Shown: positions 32,941-41,365 of the stretch, one piece after another
Numbering within the stretch: position 1 is the first letter of the stretch
Layout: each line of letters starts with the position of its first letter
Source of the DNA: Robiginitomaculum sp.
Lineage (GTDB): Bacteria; Pseudomonadota; Alphaproteobacteria; Caulobacterales; Maricaulaceae
Length of the DNA stretch: 47,535 nt
Assembly (NCBI GenBank): GCA_002733495.1
Contig: NVVV01000066.1
Span: 1-47,535, forward strand
Direction of reading: 5' to 3'
Translations under genes and position numbers: made by a program
Notes under the pieces: model-generated
What the model was told of the DNA's origin: nothing
What the model saw: only the letters and a program-made list of their open reading frames with translations
The model's database searches: none

Positions 32941-33483
32941 TTAGTCAGGCGATCTCTTAGGGGCCTTGGCCTCGTCCGGCAAGTCTTTCTCTGCATCTTT
33001 GGCAGCAGGAACTGCATTGCCAAACAACGCATGGCGCACCTGATCGCCACGTTCTATGCCATATTTACGCGCGCCGCCCTTGGCAATTTCCAGCACGCCC
33101 AGTGCCGAACCGCCAGAAGGCATGGAACGCAAGGATTTTGGCCGGGCGTTACGGGCAATGGAAAGCACACGGCCTTCGGCATCAATAAAAATAACATCCA
33201 ATGAAATCAGCGTGTTCTTCATCCATATAGAGACGGGACGCGGCGTTTCAAAGTCAAACAACATGCCTGCATTATCGGCCAGACTGGTGCGATACATCAG
33301 GCCGCGCATACGCTCTTCATCGGTATTGGCCAGCTCCACCATAAAGGAAACCGGGCCAGCCTTTGTGTCTACGACTAAAGGCTCCGGCGGTCCAAAATCA
33401 ACAGGCGTCGGCGCCTCTTCTTCGGCAAAAGCAAAAAGCGGGAAAAGGAAAAGGGCGAGGGCAGCAATAAGATATGTTTTCAT
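32941..33483 (-). CDS. DUF192 family secreted protein
   Basis: 180 residues with a signal peptide (cleavage near FPLFAFA|E). The DUF192 domain covers about 35-150: [52 protein letters not shown] and [18 protein letters not shown] are the conserved blocks. Function of the family is unknown. The last 25 residues are a charged tail. It precedes tRNA-Pro by nine bases and is divergent from rfbB. Confidence 0.93.
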   Translation of the reverse strand: MKTYLIAALALFLFPLFAFAEEEAPTPVDFGPPEPLVVDTKAGPVSFMVELANTDEERMRGLMYRTSLADNAGMLFDFETPRPVSIWMKNTLISLDVIFIDAEGRVLSIARNARPKSLRSMPSGGSALGVLEIAKGGARKYGIERGDQVRHALFGNAVPAAKDAEKDLPDEAKAPKRSPD

Positions 33484-33631
33484 AAGGGCGGTTTAGCCCA
33501 ACCTGGCTGAACGATCAATGAACCAGATGGCAGGATGCACAGATCACAGCGCCATGGGCACACAAAGTTGCGCGTGCGGCTCATACTGGATAGAGAACAA
33601 GATCTAATTGTACGCGTTTGGAGCAATTGTT

Positions 33632-34708
33632 TTGAAATATCTTATTACCGGCGGCGCTGGCTTTATTGGCTCCGCCGTGGTGCGCAGCCTCGTCGAAGCC
33701 GGGCACAGCGTTTTGAATATTGATAAGCTGACCTATGCCGGTGATCCGCGCACGGTGCAATCTGTTGCTGACGCCCCAAACTATACCTTTTTGCGCGCTG
33801 ATATTGCCGATACCGATGCCATGGGGAAAGCCTTTATGGATTTTGCCCCCGATGTGGTTTTGCATCTGGCGGCAGAAAGTCACGTGGATCGTTCTATTGA
33901 TGGCCCCGGTGCCTTTATTGAGACCAATATACGTGGCACATTTGTTTTGCTGGATGCGGCCTTACGCTATTGGAAGACCCTGCCCGAAGGCAAGCAGCAA
34001 AGCTTTCGCTTTCTAACGGTTTCCACCGACGAGGTTTACGGGGCGCTTGGGGCCACCGGCAGTTTTAGCGAAACCACGCCTTATCAGCCAAACTCCCCCT
34101 ATGCGGCCAGCAAAGCCTCGGCTGATCATTTAACCCGCGCCTGGAACGAGACCTATGGCCTGCCGACCATCATCACCAATTGCTCCAACAATTACGGGCC
34201 GTTTCAGAACGCAGAGAAATTCCTGCCGACCATTATTCGCAATGCCCTGATTGATCAGCCCATTCCCATTTATGGACGCGGAGAGAATGTGCGCGACTGG
34301 CTCTATGTTGACGATCATGTCTCTGCCCTTTTGACCATCGCCGCAAAAGGCCGCGCCGGTGAGAAATATAATGTTGGTGGCAATGCCGAGGTTTCCAATC
34401 TGGAATTGGCCAACACCATTTGCGCTATTTTGGACGAACTTTCCCCGCGCGCCGATGGCAAGTCTTACGCGGCCCAGCTCAGTTTTACCAAAGATCGCCC
34501 CGGACACGATTTTCGCTATGCCATTGACGCATCCAGGATCAAGGCTGACCTTGGCTGGGAACCGGGCCTGACTTTCACGCAAGGTATGCAAAAAATGGTA
34601 AAATGGTACCTTGATAACCAGAGCTGGTGGCGCGAAGGTGCGCGAGATATAAAACGGCTTGGGCTAGGCAATGACAAAAATGCGGGAACAGACAGCGGTC
34701 ATGAGTAA
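33632..34708 (+). CDS. rfbB: dTDP-glucose 4,6-dehydratase
   Basis: 358 residues from TTG 33632, chosen because GGAG lies eight bases before it and the protein then starts with MKYLITGGAGFIG, the family N-terminus; no ATG is in position. The SDR Rossmann motif GGAGFIG is at about 7-13, the catalytic Thr-Asp-Glu in STDEVYG, and Tyr/Lys in YAASKAS. It makes dTDP-4-keto-6-deoxyglucose, the branch point of rhamnose and other deoxysugars. It overlaps rfbA by eight bases. No rfbC or rfbD lies in the window. Confidence 0.93.
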   Translation: MKYLITGGAGFIGSAVVRSLVEAGHSVLNIDKLTYAGDPRTVQSVADAPNYTFLRADIADTDAMGKAFMDFAPDVVLHLAAESHVDRSIDGPGAFIETNIRGTFVLLDAALRYWKTLPEGKQQSFRFLTVSTDEVYGALGATGSFSETTPYQPNSPYAASKASADHLTRAWNETYGLPTIITNCSNNYGPFQNAEKFLPTIIRNALIDQPIPIYGRGENVRDWLYVDDHVSALLTIAAKGRAGEKYNVGGNAEVSNLELANTICAILDELSPRADGKSYAAQLSFTKDRPGHDFRYAIDASRIKADLGWEPGLTFTQGMQKMVKWYLDNQSWWREGARDIKRLGLGNDKNAGTDSGHE

Positions 34709-35582
34709 ACCCTGGAAAACAATTATTCTGGCCGGTGGCACGGGCAGTCGCCTCTATCCGTTGACCCTTGCAGTGAATAAACATTTGCTGCCCATTTATG
34801 ATAAACCGATGATCTATTACCCCTTAAGCATTATGATGCTGGTGGGTATGCGTGATTTTATCCTGATTTCTTCGCCCGACGCCCTGCCGCAAATGGAGCG
34901 CCTTTTGGGCGATGGCAGCCAATGGGGAATAAAGTTCACTTATCGCGCGCAGGAAAAGCCGGGCGGCATTGCCCAATGCTTTGAAATTGCTGCAGACGAT
35001 ATTGAAGGGGCCAATGTGTCCCTGATTTTGGGCGATAATATCTTTTATGGTAGCGGCCTGCCTGAGCATATTTTCGAAGCAATCCAACAGGAAGGCGCGA
35101 CCATTTTTGGCTATGAAGTGGCCAACCCCAGCGCCTTTGGTGTGGTGACGCTGGATGCGGATAACCGCCCACTGGCGCTGGTTGAAAAGCCCAAAAACCC
35201 AGAGTCAAATCTGGCCGTGCCCGGGCTATATTTCTATGATGATAAGGTTTTGGAGATTGCCAGAACCCTGAAGCCATCGGCGCGTGGTGAGTTGGAAATC
35301 ACCGATGTTAACAAGGCCTATCTGGCCAAGGGCATGTTAAACGTCTCCCGTCTGAACCGGGGTACGGCCTGGCTGGATGGGGGCTCGCACGCCGCGCTTT
35401 ACGAAGCCGGACAGTTTATCAAAGTGGTGGAAGAACGCACCGGCCTGAAAATCGCCTGCCCGGAAGAGATCGCCTATCGCAAGGGCTTTATCAGCAAACA
35501 GGAATTTATGGCGCTGGTCGATGATGGTCTGGATACGGAATATCAGGCCTATTTGCGCCGCATTGCCAACGAAATTAGCTAG
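34701..35582 (+). CDS. rfbA: Glucose-1-phosphate thymidylyltransferase
   Basis: 293 residues from ATG 34701 (in-frame ATGs at 34671 and 34680 also exist; ribosome binding sites are weak for all). It forms dTDP-glucose from glucose-1-phosphate and dTTP. Motifs: IILAGGTGSRLYPLT, KHLLPIYDKPMIYYPLS, LGDNIFYG, VEKPKNP, and the C-terminal GTAWLDGGSHAALYEAG. It provides the substrate of rfbB directly upstream. Confidence 0.95.
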   Translation: MSKPWKTIILAGGTGSRLYPLTLAVNKHLLPIYDKPMIYYPLSIMMLVGMRDFILISSPDALPQMERLLGDGSQWGIKFTYRAQEKPGGIAQCFEIAADDIEGANVSLILGDNIFYGSGLPEHIFEAIQQEGATIFGYEVANPSAFGVVTLDADNRPLALVEKPKNPESNLAVPGLYFYDDKVLEIARTLKPSARGELEITDVNKAYLAKGMLNVSRLNRGTAWLDGGSHAALYEAGQFIKVVEERTGLKIACPEEIAYRKGFISKQEFMALVDDGLDTEYQAYLRRIANEIS

Positions 35583-35597
35583 CGGGATAAAGCACCC

Positions 35598-36980
35598 ATG
35601 TCTGTAAAACCATCTTTTGATGTTGAGGCCATAACCGCAGAGTTGCAACAGCTTTTGGGCGATCGTCTTAGCACGTCACAGGCTGTACGCGATCAGCATG
35701 GGCAGGACGAATCCTTTCACCCTTGCGCGGCGCCCGATCTGGTGGCCTTTGCCCACACAACTGAGGACGTCGCTGCGATCGTTAGCCTTTGTGCGCGGCA
35801 TAAGACGCCGATTGTTGCTTTTGGCGCAGGCACGTCCTTGGAAGGCCATGTGAATGCCATCGCTGGCGGGGTCTGCATTGATTTAAGCCAAATGGACAAG
35901 GTTTTACAGGTTCGCTCCGAAGATATGGATGTAACGGTACAGGCAGGCGTTAAACGCCGCCAGTTGGAAGAATATTTACGCGATACTGGCCTGCACTTCC
36001 CTGTGGACCCGGGCGCGGACGCCACCCTTGGGGGCATGGCGGCCACCGGCGCCTCGGGTACCACCACATTGCGTTATGGCGCCATGCGCGAAAACGTGCT
36101 GGCCCTCAAAGTTGTGATGGCCGATGGGTCCATTGTCGAGCTTGGTGGCCGAGCGCGCAAATCCTCCGCCGGATACGACCTGTTACATTTGATCATTGGG
36201 TCCGAAGGCACGCTGGGCATCATTACCGAGCTGACTTTGCGTCTTTATGGCCGGCCAGAGGTTGAGGCCTCGGGCGTTTGTGCCTTTGACAGCGTACAAA
36301 ACATGGTGGATGCCGTCACGCTGGCCATACAATGCGAAATTCCGCTGGCGCGCATGGAATTGATGGATGAATTGGCCATTTATGCCGTCAATCATTATGC
36401 CGGTCTGGATAACGAAGTCGCACCGACCTTATTTTTGGAATTTCATGGCACGGAAATCAGCGTGGCCGAGGATCAACGCCGCTTTGCCGAGATCGCAGAC
36501 GAGCTGGGCGGCAAAGGCTTTAAAGCCGCGTCCAGTCCAGAGGCGCGCAAAAAACTCTGGCAAGCCCGGCACGAGGCCTTATATGCCGCCAAGGCCTTAA
36601 ATCCCGGCAAAAAAGGCCTGATCACCGATGTTTGCGTGCCCATATCGCAATTGGCGCAGAGCATTGCCGACACGCGCAAGGATTTTGACGAACACGGCAT
36701 AATCGCCGCCGCTATTGGCCATGTGGGAGATGGCAATTATCACACCACATTATGGGTGGAACCCGGCGATGATGAGGCGTTAAAAACGGTCATTGACGCA
36801 TCAAGGCGCATGGTGGAACGCGCCATTGCGGCGGGCGGCACCTGTACCGGCGAACACGGCATAGGTATTGGCAAGCGGTTGTTTTTGCAGGCAGAACACC
36901 CAAGCGCCATGGCCATGATGCGCACAATAAAGCAAGCGCTTGACCCGGATAATATCATGAACCCGGGCAAGGTGATTTAG
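35598..36980 (+). CDS. FAD-binding oxidoreductase, D-lactate dehydrogenase (cytochrome)/GlcD type
   Basis: 460 residues. The PCMH-type FAD domain shows FGAGTSLEGHVNAI, DPGADATLGGMAATGASG and LIIGSEGTLGIITELTLRL; the C-terminal FAD-oxidase_C domain has AIGHVGDGNYHTTLWV and GTCTGEHGIGIGKRLFL, and ends DPDNIMNPGKVI. This places it among bacterial homologues of D-lactate dehydrogenase (cytochrome) and glycolate oxidase GlcD. It may oxidise D-lactate or another 2-hydroxy acid. It starts 15 bases after rfbA, without clear functional link, and ends before a repeat-containing gap. Confidence 0.88.
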   Translation: MSVKPSFDVEAITAELQQLLGDRLSTSQAVRDQHGQDESFHPCAAPDLVAFAHTTEDVAAIVSLCARHKTPIVAFGAGTSLEGHVNAIAGGVCIDLSQMDKVLQVRSEDMDVTVQAGVKRRQLEEYLRDTGLHFPVDPGADATLGGMAATGASGTTTLRYGAMRENVLALKVVMADGSIVELGGRARKSSAGYDLLHLIIGSEGTLGIITELTLRLYGRPEVEASGVCAFDSVQNMVDAVTLAIQCEIPLARMELMDELAIYAVNHYAGLDNEVAPTLFLEFHGTEISVAEDQRRFAEIADELGGKGFKAASSPEARKKLWQARHEALYAAKALNPGKKGLITDVCVPISQLAQSIADTRKDFDEHGIIAAAIGHVGDGNYHTTLWVEPGDDEALKTVIDASRRMVERAIAAGGTCTGEHGIGIGKRLFLQAEHPSAMAMMRTIKQALDPDNIMNPGKVI

Positions 36981-37048
36981 AGTCCTCCCTATGTTATGAA
37001 AACTCTCCCCACAGGTTGCCAGCCAGCCCTCATGGTGGCTGCATCTTC

Positions 37049-37094
37049 CTCATCCTGAGCCTGTCGAACCATCCTTCGACAAGCTCAGGATGAG
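37049..37094. repeat. Long palindrome of the CTCATCCTGAGC/TTCGACAA type
   Basis: CTCATCCTGAGC (37049-37060) plus CTGTCGAA pairs with TTCGACAA (37075-37082) plus GCTCAGGATGAG (37083-37094), about 19 pairs with one mismatch and a 6-base loop. A third arm GCTCAGGATGAGG follows near 37119. The same CCTTCGACAAGCTCAGGATG sequence is found at 41107-41126. It lies between two convergent genes and may work as a bidirectional terminator or be a dispersed repeat. Confidence 0.8.
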
Positions 37095-37139
37095 GTTAAG
37101 GGATGTCTTCAGGCACGCTCAGGATGAGGTAGAGGAAAT

Positions 37140-38708
37140 TTACGCAATTTCAGCCACGATAAGCTGTGGGCCTTCTTTGTTTTTGCAAGCCTTCAGGGCG
37201 GCCTGCATTGCGTCATCAAACTCACCCACGGTGCTGGCCCGCTTTGCCGGCACACCAAAACCCTCAGAAAGCTTGACCCAGTCCATTTTGGGATTGGAAA
37301 GGTCCAGCATGGCTTGCGCCGCCGGCCCCGGTTCCCCGGCCCCGACGCGCGCCAGTTCAAAATTCAGCACCAGATAGGAATGGTTGGCAAAAACCACATT
37401 GATTATGTTCTGTTTTTCGCGCGCCTGTGTCCACAAAGCCTGCAGCGTGTAGGCTGCGGCCCCATCGCCGCTAAGCGCAAACACTTGGCTTTGTGGGGCG
37501 GCGAAGGCTGCCCCCACTGAAAGCGGCATGCCCATGCCAATGGCGCCGCCGGTCAGGCACAGCCATTCATGCTCTGGGCCATTTTCCAGCCAGGGATAAA
37601 CCCCCATGCCTGATGTGGTCGCATCATCGCAAATCACTGATTTTTCTGGCATATGGCGCAACAGTGACAAACCAACATAGCCTGGGTTCAGCGGCTCATC
37701 TGGCGCGGTAATCTCAGGCGCAAAAGAACGTGGTGCCCGTTCGGGTTCAGGCTTTGCATTAAGAGCGTTGGCAAGATCAATAAGGGCCTGCGCCATATTG
37801 TCGGCTGGACCACCCAAATGTACGATTTTTGCCCCCTTGGGGGTCAACTCGCTCTCTATGCCGGGGTATGCAAAAAAGCTCACCGGCGGTTTGGAACCGG
37901 CGACCAATAACAGATCGCAATCTTTTAAATCTTCGGCGGCTTGTTCAGCAAAATAGTTAAGACGTATCGGCGATACACGCCCGGATCCACGAGATATACG
38001 CGGGGCAAAGGTTTCCATAACCAGTCGGCATCCCAGTTTCTCAACTATGCGGCCTGCGGCCTGCAGGCCCGCTTCAAGGCAGGCCGTGCCGCCAATATAA
38101 ACGATAGGATTTGACGCGCTTTTAAGCGCTTTTGCTGCATCTTTTACCGTATTTTCAGAGACAGCCAATAAAGCTGGCATATCGATTTTCGGTAAAACAT
38201 CCGGTTCCTCGTTTGACCAGGCACAATCCGCAGGCAGGACCAGACTGGCCACGCCGCGTTCCGGTCCATAGGCCTGTCTTACTGCTTCAACAGCCATCGT
38301 TGAGACTTCGGAAGAAGAGGATACGGTCCCCACCCAGCGCGACATGGGCGCGCATACGGTTTCCACGTCCGAGGTTAGGGGCGCATCAAGCGGGCGATGG
38401 TCAATGGCATGATCCCCAACGATATTTAGCACCGGAGAAAAGGCACGCCGCGCATTGTGTAAATTTGCCAAGCCATTGGCCAGGCCGGGGCCAAGATGAA
38501 GCAGTGTGCATGCAGGCTTACCCGTCATACGGCCATAGCCATCGGCTGCACCCGTTGCAACGCCTTCAAACAGGCATAGTACGGATTTCATACCATCAAC
38601 ACGGTCAAGGGCCGCCACCATATGCATTTCTGATGTGCCGGGATTGGAGAAACAAAGCTCCACACCCTGATTGATCAGCGTTCTGACCATGCTTTCTGCT
38701 GCAAACAT
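37140..38708 (-). CDS. Thiamine-diphosphate enzyme, acetolactate synthase large subunit-like (MdlC type)
   Basis: 522 residues from ATG 38708; an ATG at 38720 is in frame but family members begin like MFAAESMVRTL. Three-domain TPP enzyme: the N-terminal Pyr domain has CFSNPGTSEMH and LFEGVATGAADGYGR with the catalytic Glu; the C-terminal PP domain has LTGGAIGMGMPLSVGAAFAA and SGDGAAAYTLQALWTQ, the GDG-x25-N thiamine-diphosphate site ending at FAN. Annotated relatives are called acetolactate synthase large subunit but resemble benzoylformate decarboxylase, and there is no small subunit gene here. The substrate is unknown. Confidence 0.85.
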   Translation of the reverse strand: MFAAESMVRTLINQGVELCFSNPGTSEMHMVAALDRVDGMKSVLCLFEGVATGAADGYGRMTGKPACTLLHLGPGLANGLANLHNARRAFSPVLNIVGDHAIDHRPLDAPLTSDVETVCAPMSRWVGTVSSSSEVSTMAVEAVRQAYGPERGVASLVLPADCAWSNEEPDVLPKIDMPALLAVSENTVKDAAKALKSASNPIVYIGGTACLEAGLQAAGRIVEKLGCRLVMETFAPRISRGSGRVSPIRLNYFAEQAAEDLKDCDLLLVAGSKPPVSFFAYPGIESELTPKGAKIVHLGGPADNMAQALIDLANALNAKPEPERAPRSFAPEITAPDEPLNPGYVGLSLLRHMPEKSVICDDATTSGMGVYPWLENGPEHEWLCLTGGAIGMGMPLSVGAAFAAPQSQVFALSGDGAAAYTLQALWTQAREKQNIINVVFANHSYLVLNFELARVGAGEPGPAAQAMLDLSNPKMDWVKLSEGFGVPAKRASTVGEFDDAMQAALKACKNKEGPQLIVAEIA

Positions 38709-38833
38709 TATACACCCCATGTTTTGATGGGTATTTGTACGTGTTTAGTGGCGTAGAGCGCAAGCCATTTTCACCCCTTAGTCTGCCCGGAACTCTTCTG
38801 GATATTTAATTCTAAATTGTATTCGCCCCAAAG

Positions 38834-38858
38834 AAAAAGGGCGACCCGAAGGCCGCCC
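38834..38858 (-). terminator. UUCG-tetraloop terminator of the surface-protein gene
   Basis: GGGCGACC (38839-38846) pairs with GGCCGCCC (38851-38858) around CGAA; on the minus strand this is an 8-pair stem (one G-U) with the very stable UUCG loop, followed by TTTTTC. It lies 33 bases past the stop at 38892. Confidence 0.88.
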
Positions 38859-38891
38859 CAAATCTTTAGCCGTAATTAAGTCAAGCGTATA

Positions 38892-40421
38892 TTATTGGTT
38901 CGCAGGACCATAACCACCTAACGTATTCAGAGGCACACCATCAGCGCCATTACCGCCATTAGCAGGGCCACCGAAGGCAGAAAGTACGTTGTTACGCAGT
39001 ATCAGGCGATCAACGTTAAGACCGACTGTGCCATCGAACAGGCGAATGGTCAGGTCTGCACGTCCAAAATCTGACCCAACAGCCGTAATGAAGGAGTTAT
39101 TGGTTCCAGAATCAACATTATTGGAGATCTGACCTTCACCATTAACAAGGTTCAAAGTGAACGCGTATGGCCCAACAGTAACACCCGTACTGGAGTTACG
39201 CACTTCGACTTCACCATCAACAGACATTGTGCCACTTGGGAAGCCAGTAAAGCGGAAGATGTTGCGAGAAACGGAGTTTGCACCACCAACCCAGTTAAAC
39301 GGACCAAACACGGCCCCTTCGCGCTGGAGTGAATCCAGTGCAGCCCCGGCGAATATTTTACTAGCGACCAAGCCAGCGCCGCCAAACGTGGCGGTAATTG
39401 AGCTAGTGCTCGTGCTCTGACTAGGGATTGCCGTTATCGTGTCGTTGGTAACAATAATATCATCAGCAGCGCCATCAACCCAAGTGATGGCTGGGTTAGG
39501 TACGTTGAAGTCAAAATTATTGCCTGTTGTTCCTGTATCATTAACAGCGCCAACGGTTACGCCGGTAAAGGCAGCGGCATTACCGAAGTTAACAGAAAAT
39601 GCGAGATTGCTGATGTCACCAAAGACCATTGGGTCAGATCCGCCGGTGTTCACCAGTGAAAGATTGGCAGTCGTATCAATAGCACCGTTCATAGTGCCGA
39701 GCGTTGCCGTTGCAGCACTATCGCCAGCTACGCCAGAATCGAAATCTTGAAATAAGCTCGCCAGCGTAATCTCTGAATCGTTAGCAGCACCATTCGGGAA
39801 ATCATCTGAAACAGGGAAGCTAAGGGCATCGCCACAGCTTACCAGGTTCACAATAGTACCCCCGCCATTAGTAAGGTTGATCGGCGCAAGGTTATTTACA
39901 CCACCACCACCATTTTCAATCGGCGTGTTGTTTTCAGTTGACAGGCCAATTGAAATCGGAGCGCCCAGTGCAGAGCATGTCGCTCCGGTAAGGCTAAGAT
40001 CAAGGCGAAGTCCAATAGACTGCTCGCCAGTTGCCGTATCAATTAGAAAAGTAACGTTATCATCACCATCAAGACCATTTACACTGACCAGCTTTGATAG
40101 CACAGCAACAGCAGCGCCATCAGTGATAGCAGTCGTTGGATTAACGTCGCCGTTAAAAGTAACGCCGGCAGGAAGTCGAACAGTCAGCTTGATATTATCA
40201 GCGGTTGGGATTGCGTTGTTTGTCGTGACAAGAAATTCAAAAATGCCGGTTTGCGGCGTATTGGCCAGATCCAGTTCATTAGCGAGCTTAGGCTGTGCCT
40301 CAACGGCATCCAAAGTATTACCACCACCATTGGAGTTGCCATACTGCAGATCCAACGCGCTGGCCGACGAAGCCACCATGGCTACAATTGCTGTCGTTGT
40401 GAGAAGTTTTTTCATATTCAT
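38892..40421 (-). CDS. Secreted surface-type protein, Asn/Gly/Thr-rich
   Basis: 509 residues from ATG 40421 (GGA seven bases upstream); 40415 is a second choice. The signal peptide ends near SSASA|L. The mature part is beta-rich, very poor in Lys/Arg and rich in Asn, Gly, Thr, Ser, Val and Asp. It has strand patterns such as LPAGVTFNGDVNPTTAI and ends GGPANGGNGADGVPLN... without a barrel-type C-terminal Phe. Composition, length and a strong dedicated terminator suggest an abundant exported protein, perhaps an S-layer or matrix protein, but I do not recognise the family. There are two cysteines in the mature part (in ATCSALG and VSCGDAL), which could form a disulfide. Confidence 0.75.
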   Translation of the reverse strand: MNMKKLLTTTAIVAMVASSASALDLQYGNSNGGGNTLDAVEAQPKLANELDLANTPQTGIFEFLVTTNNAIPTADNIKLTVRLPAGVTFNGDVNPTTAITDGAAVAVLSKLVSVNGLDGDDNVTFLIDTATGEQSIGLRLDLSLTGATCSALGAPISIGLSTENNTPIENGGGGVNNLAPINLTNGGGTIVNLVSCGDALSFPVSDDFPNGAANDSEITLASLFQDFDSGVAGDSAATATLGTMNGAIDTTANLSLVNTGGSDPMVFGDISNLAFSVNFGNAAAFTGVTVGAVNDTGTTGNNFDFNVPNPAITWVDGAADDIIVTNDTITAIPSQSTSTSSITATFGGAGLVASKIFAGAALDSLQREGAVFGPFNWVGGANSVSRNIFRFTGFPSGTMSVDGEVEVRNSSTGVTVGPYAFTLNLVNGEGQISNNVDSGTNNSFITAVGSDFGRADLTIRLFDGTVGLNVDRLILRNNVLSAFGGPANGGNGADGVPLNTLGGYGPANQ

Positions 40422-40488
40422 GAGTGTTTCCAATCATTAAAAGGTTTACGTGTAATCACTGGGCACACCAGAATTGGAGGCCTTAGCT

Positions 40489-40695
40489 ATGTTTACTCTA
40501 CTAAATCAAGGGCACCCTCTAAACCTCAGCCCCCCGGATCACGTCAAGCAAAGTTGTTTTTACAGTTGTGGGGACCGGACTGTCAACTGTTTTGATAAAA
40601 AACTTGCGCTGAGATGTGCGTTTGTGCTTTTTATGCAAGAATGCCGCCTGTTAAAGGGATGGCGCAATAATTCCCGCACCTATTTCCCCCTCTAG
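40489..40695 (+). CDS. Possible small cysteine-rich protein
   Basis: 68 codons from ATG 40489 with a perfect-looking GGAGG at 40476-40480, eight bases upstream. It begins MFTLLNQGHPLNL and contains CFYSCGDRTVNC and later CAF/EC motifs, five cysteines in all. There is no signal peptide or known family. It stands alone in repeat-rich intergenic DNA, divergent from the surface-protein gene. The start signal is the only real support, so it may be chance. Confidence 0.3.
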   Translation: MFTLLNQGHPLNLSPPDHVKQSCFYSCGDRTVNCFDKKLALRCAFVLFMQECRLLKGWRNNSRTYFPL

Positions 40696-40763
40696 GCGAA
40701 CCTATTATGGCATTGCCTGTTGCTAAAACGCCACATTTTTTACAATCGCGTCGACATCTTATT

Positions 40764-41072
40764 GAGAGGGCCGTTTATAAACGCGTTTAGCATTCGCAGG
40801 CTAGCATGATGGATGCTCCGGTCTAGCCGGAGTACGTCGACGGAGGGAGACCGGAGCACGTCGACGGGGAGGGACTGTGTGCATTCCTATTTGTCGCCCT
40901 CTGGCTTGACCAGAGGGTCCATAAACACGTTTAGTATTCGCAGGGTCGTATGATGGATGCTCCGGTCAAGCCGGAGCATGACGACGGAGAAGCCGGAGCA
41001 TGACGACGGAGAAGCCGGAGCACGACGACGGAGGGAGACCGGAGCACGGCGACGGGGAGGGACTGTGTGCAC
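40764..41072. repeat. Direct repeat of about 110-160 bp with internal 22-bp tandem units
   Basis: Two similar blocks, about 40764-40884 and 40912-41072, share GTTTAG-ATTCGCAGG, a CTCCGG/CCGGAG hairpin and the end GGGGAGGGACTGTGTGCA. Inside, units beginning CCGGAGCAtgACGACGG repeat: twice in the first block (40827-40850, 40851-40872) and four times in the second (40971, 40993, 41015, 41039; exact for the first two). Between the blocks CCCTCTGG-CTTGA-CCAGAGGG (40897-40917) forms a hairpin. No spacers of unique sequence, so not CRISPR. Confidence 0.8.
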
Positions 41073-41116
41073 GACCAGGGGTGAGCGTAAAGGCCCCATC
41101 CTTCGTCCTTCGACAA

Positions 41117-41161
41117 GCTCAGGATGAGGACGCTCAGGATGAGGACGCTCAGGATGAGGAT
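41117..41161. repeat. 15-bp tandem repeat, three copies
   Basis: GCTCAGGATGAGGAC at 41117-41131 and 41132-41146, then GCTCAGGATGAGGAT at 41147-41161. The first unit is the right arm of the CCTTCGACAAGCTCAGGATGAGG repeat that also occurs at 37073-37096, so the tandem array looks like an expansion of a dispersed palindrome arm. Confidence 0.85.
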
Positions 41162-41176
41162 AATAATCTCCATTTG

Positions 41177-41255
41177 TGTCATTACCCGGTTCATCCGGGT
41201 AATCCAGTTCCTCTTTGAGGCCGCTCTGGATTGCCGGAACACGCCCGGCAATGAC
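41177..41255. repeat. Bipartite palindromic element upstream of xth
   Basis: TGTCATTACCCGG at the left and CCGGCAATGACA at the right form imperfect terminal inverted repeats. Inside are two hairpins: ATTACCCGG-TTCAT-CCGGGTAAT (41181-41203) and ATTGCCGG-N7-CCGGCAAT (41230-41252). The plan is the same as in the 32297-32398 element. A further inverted pair, GTGACCTGTTC (41267-41277) with GGACAGGTGAC (41304-41314), follows closer to xth. Confidence 0.7.
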
Positions 41256-41365
41256 AGATGAGGGAAGTGACCTGTTCTTTATTGCTTCATCCTTTTAATG
41301 ATTGGACAGGTGACCACCAAGATAAAGCACATTAGCATTGCGACGCACGACAATGAGGAACCCCC

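Noticed and set aside
40827..41060. 22-bp repeats considered as a CRISPR array
   Set aside because: Units are directly adjacent without unique spacers, unit length drifts between 22 and 24, and no cas gene is near.
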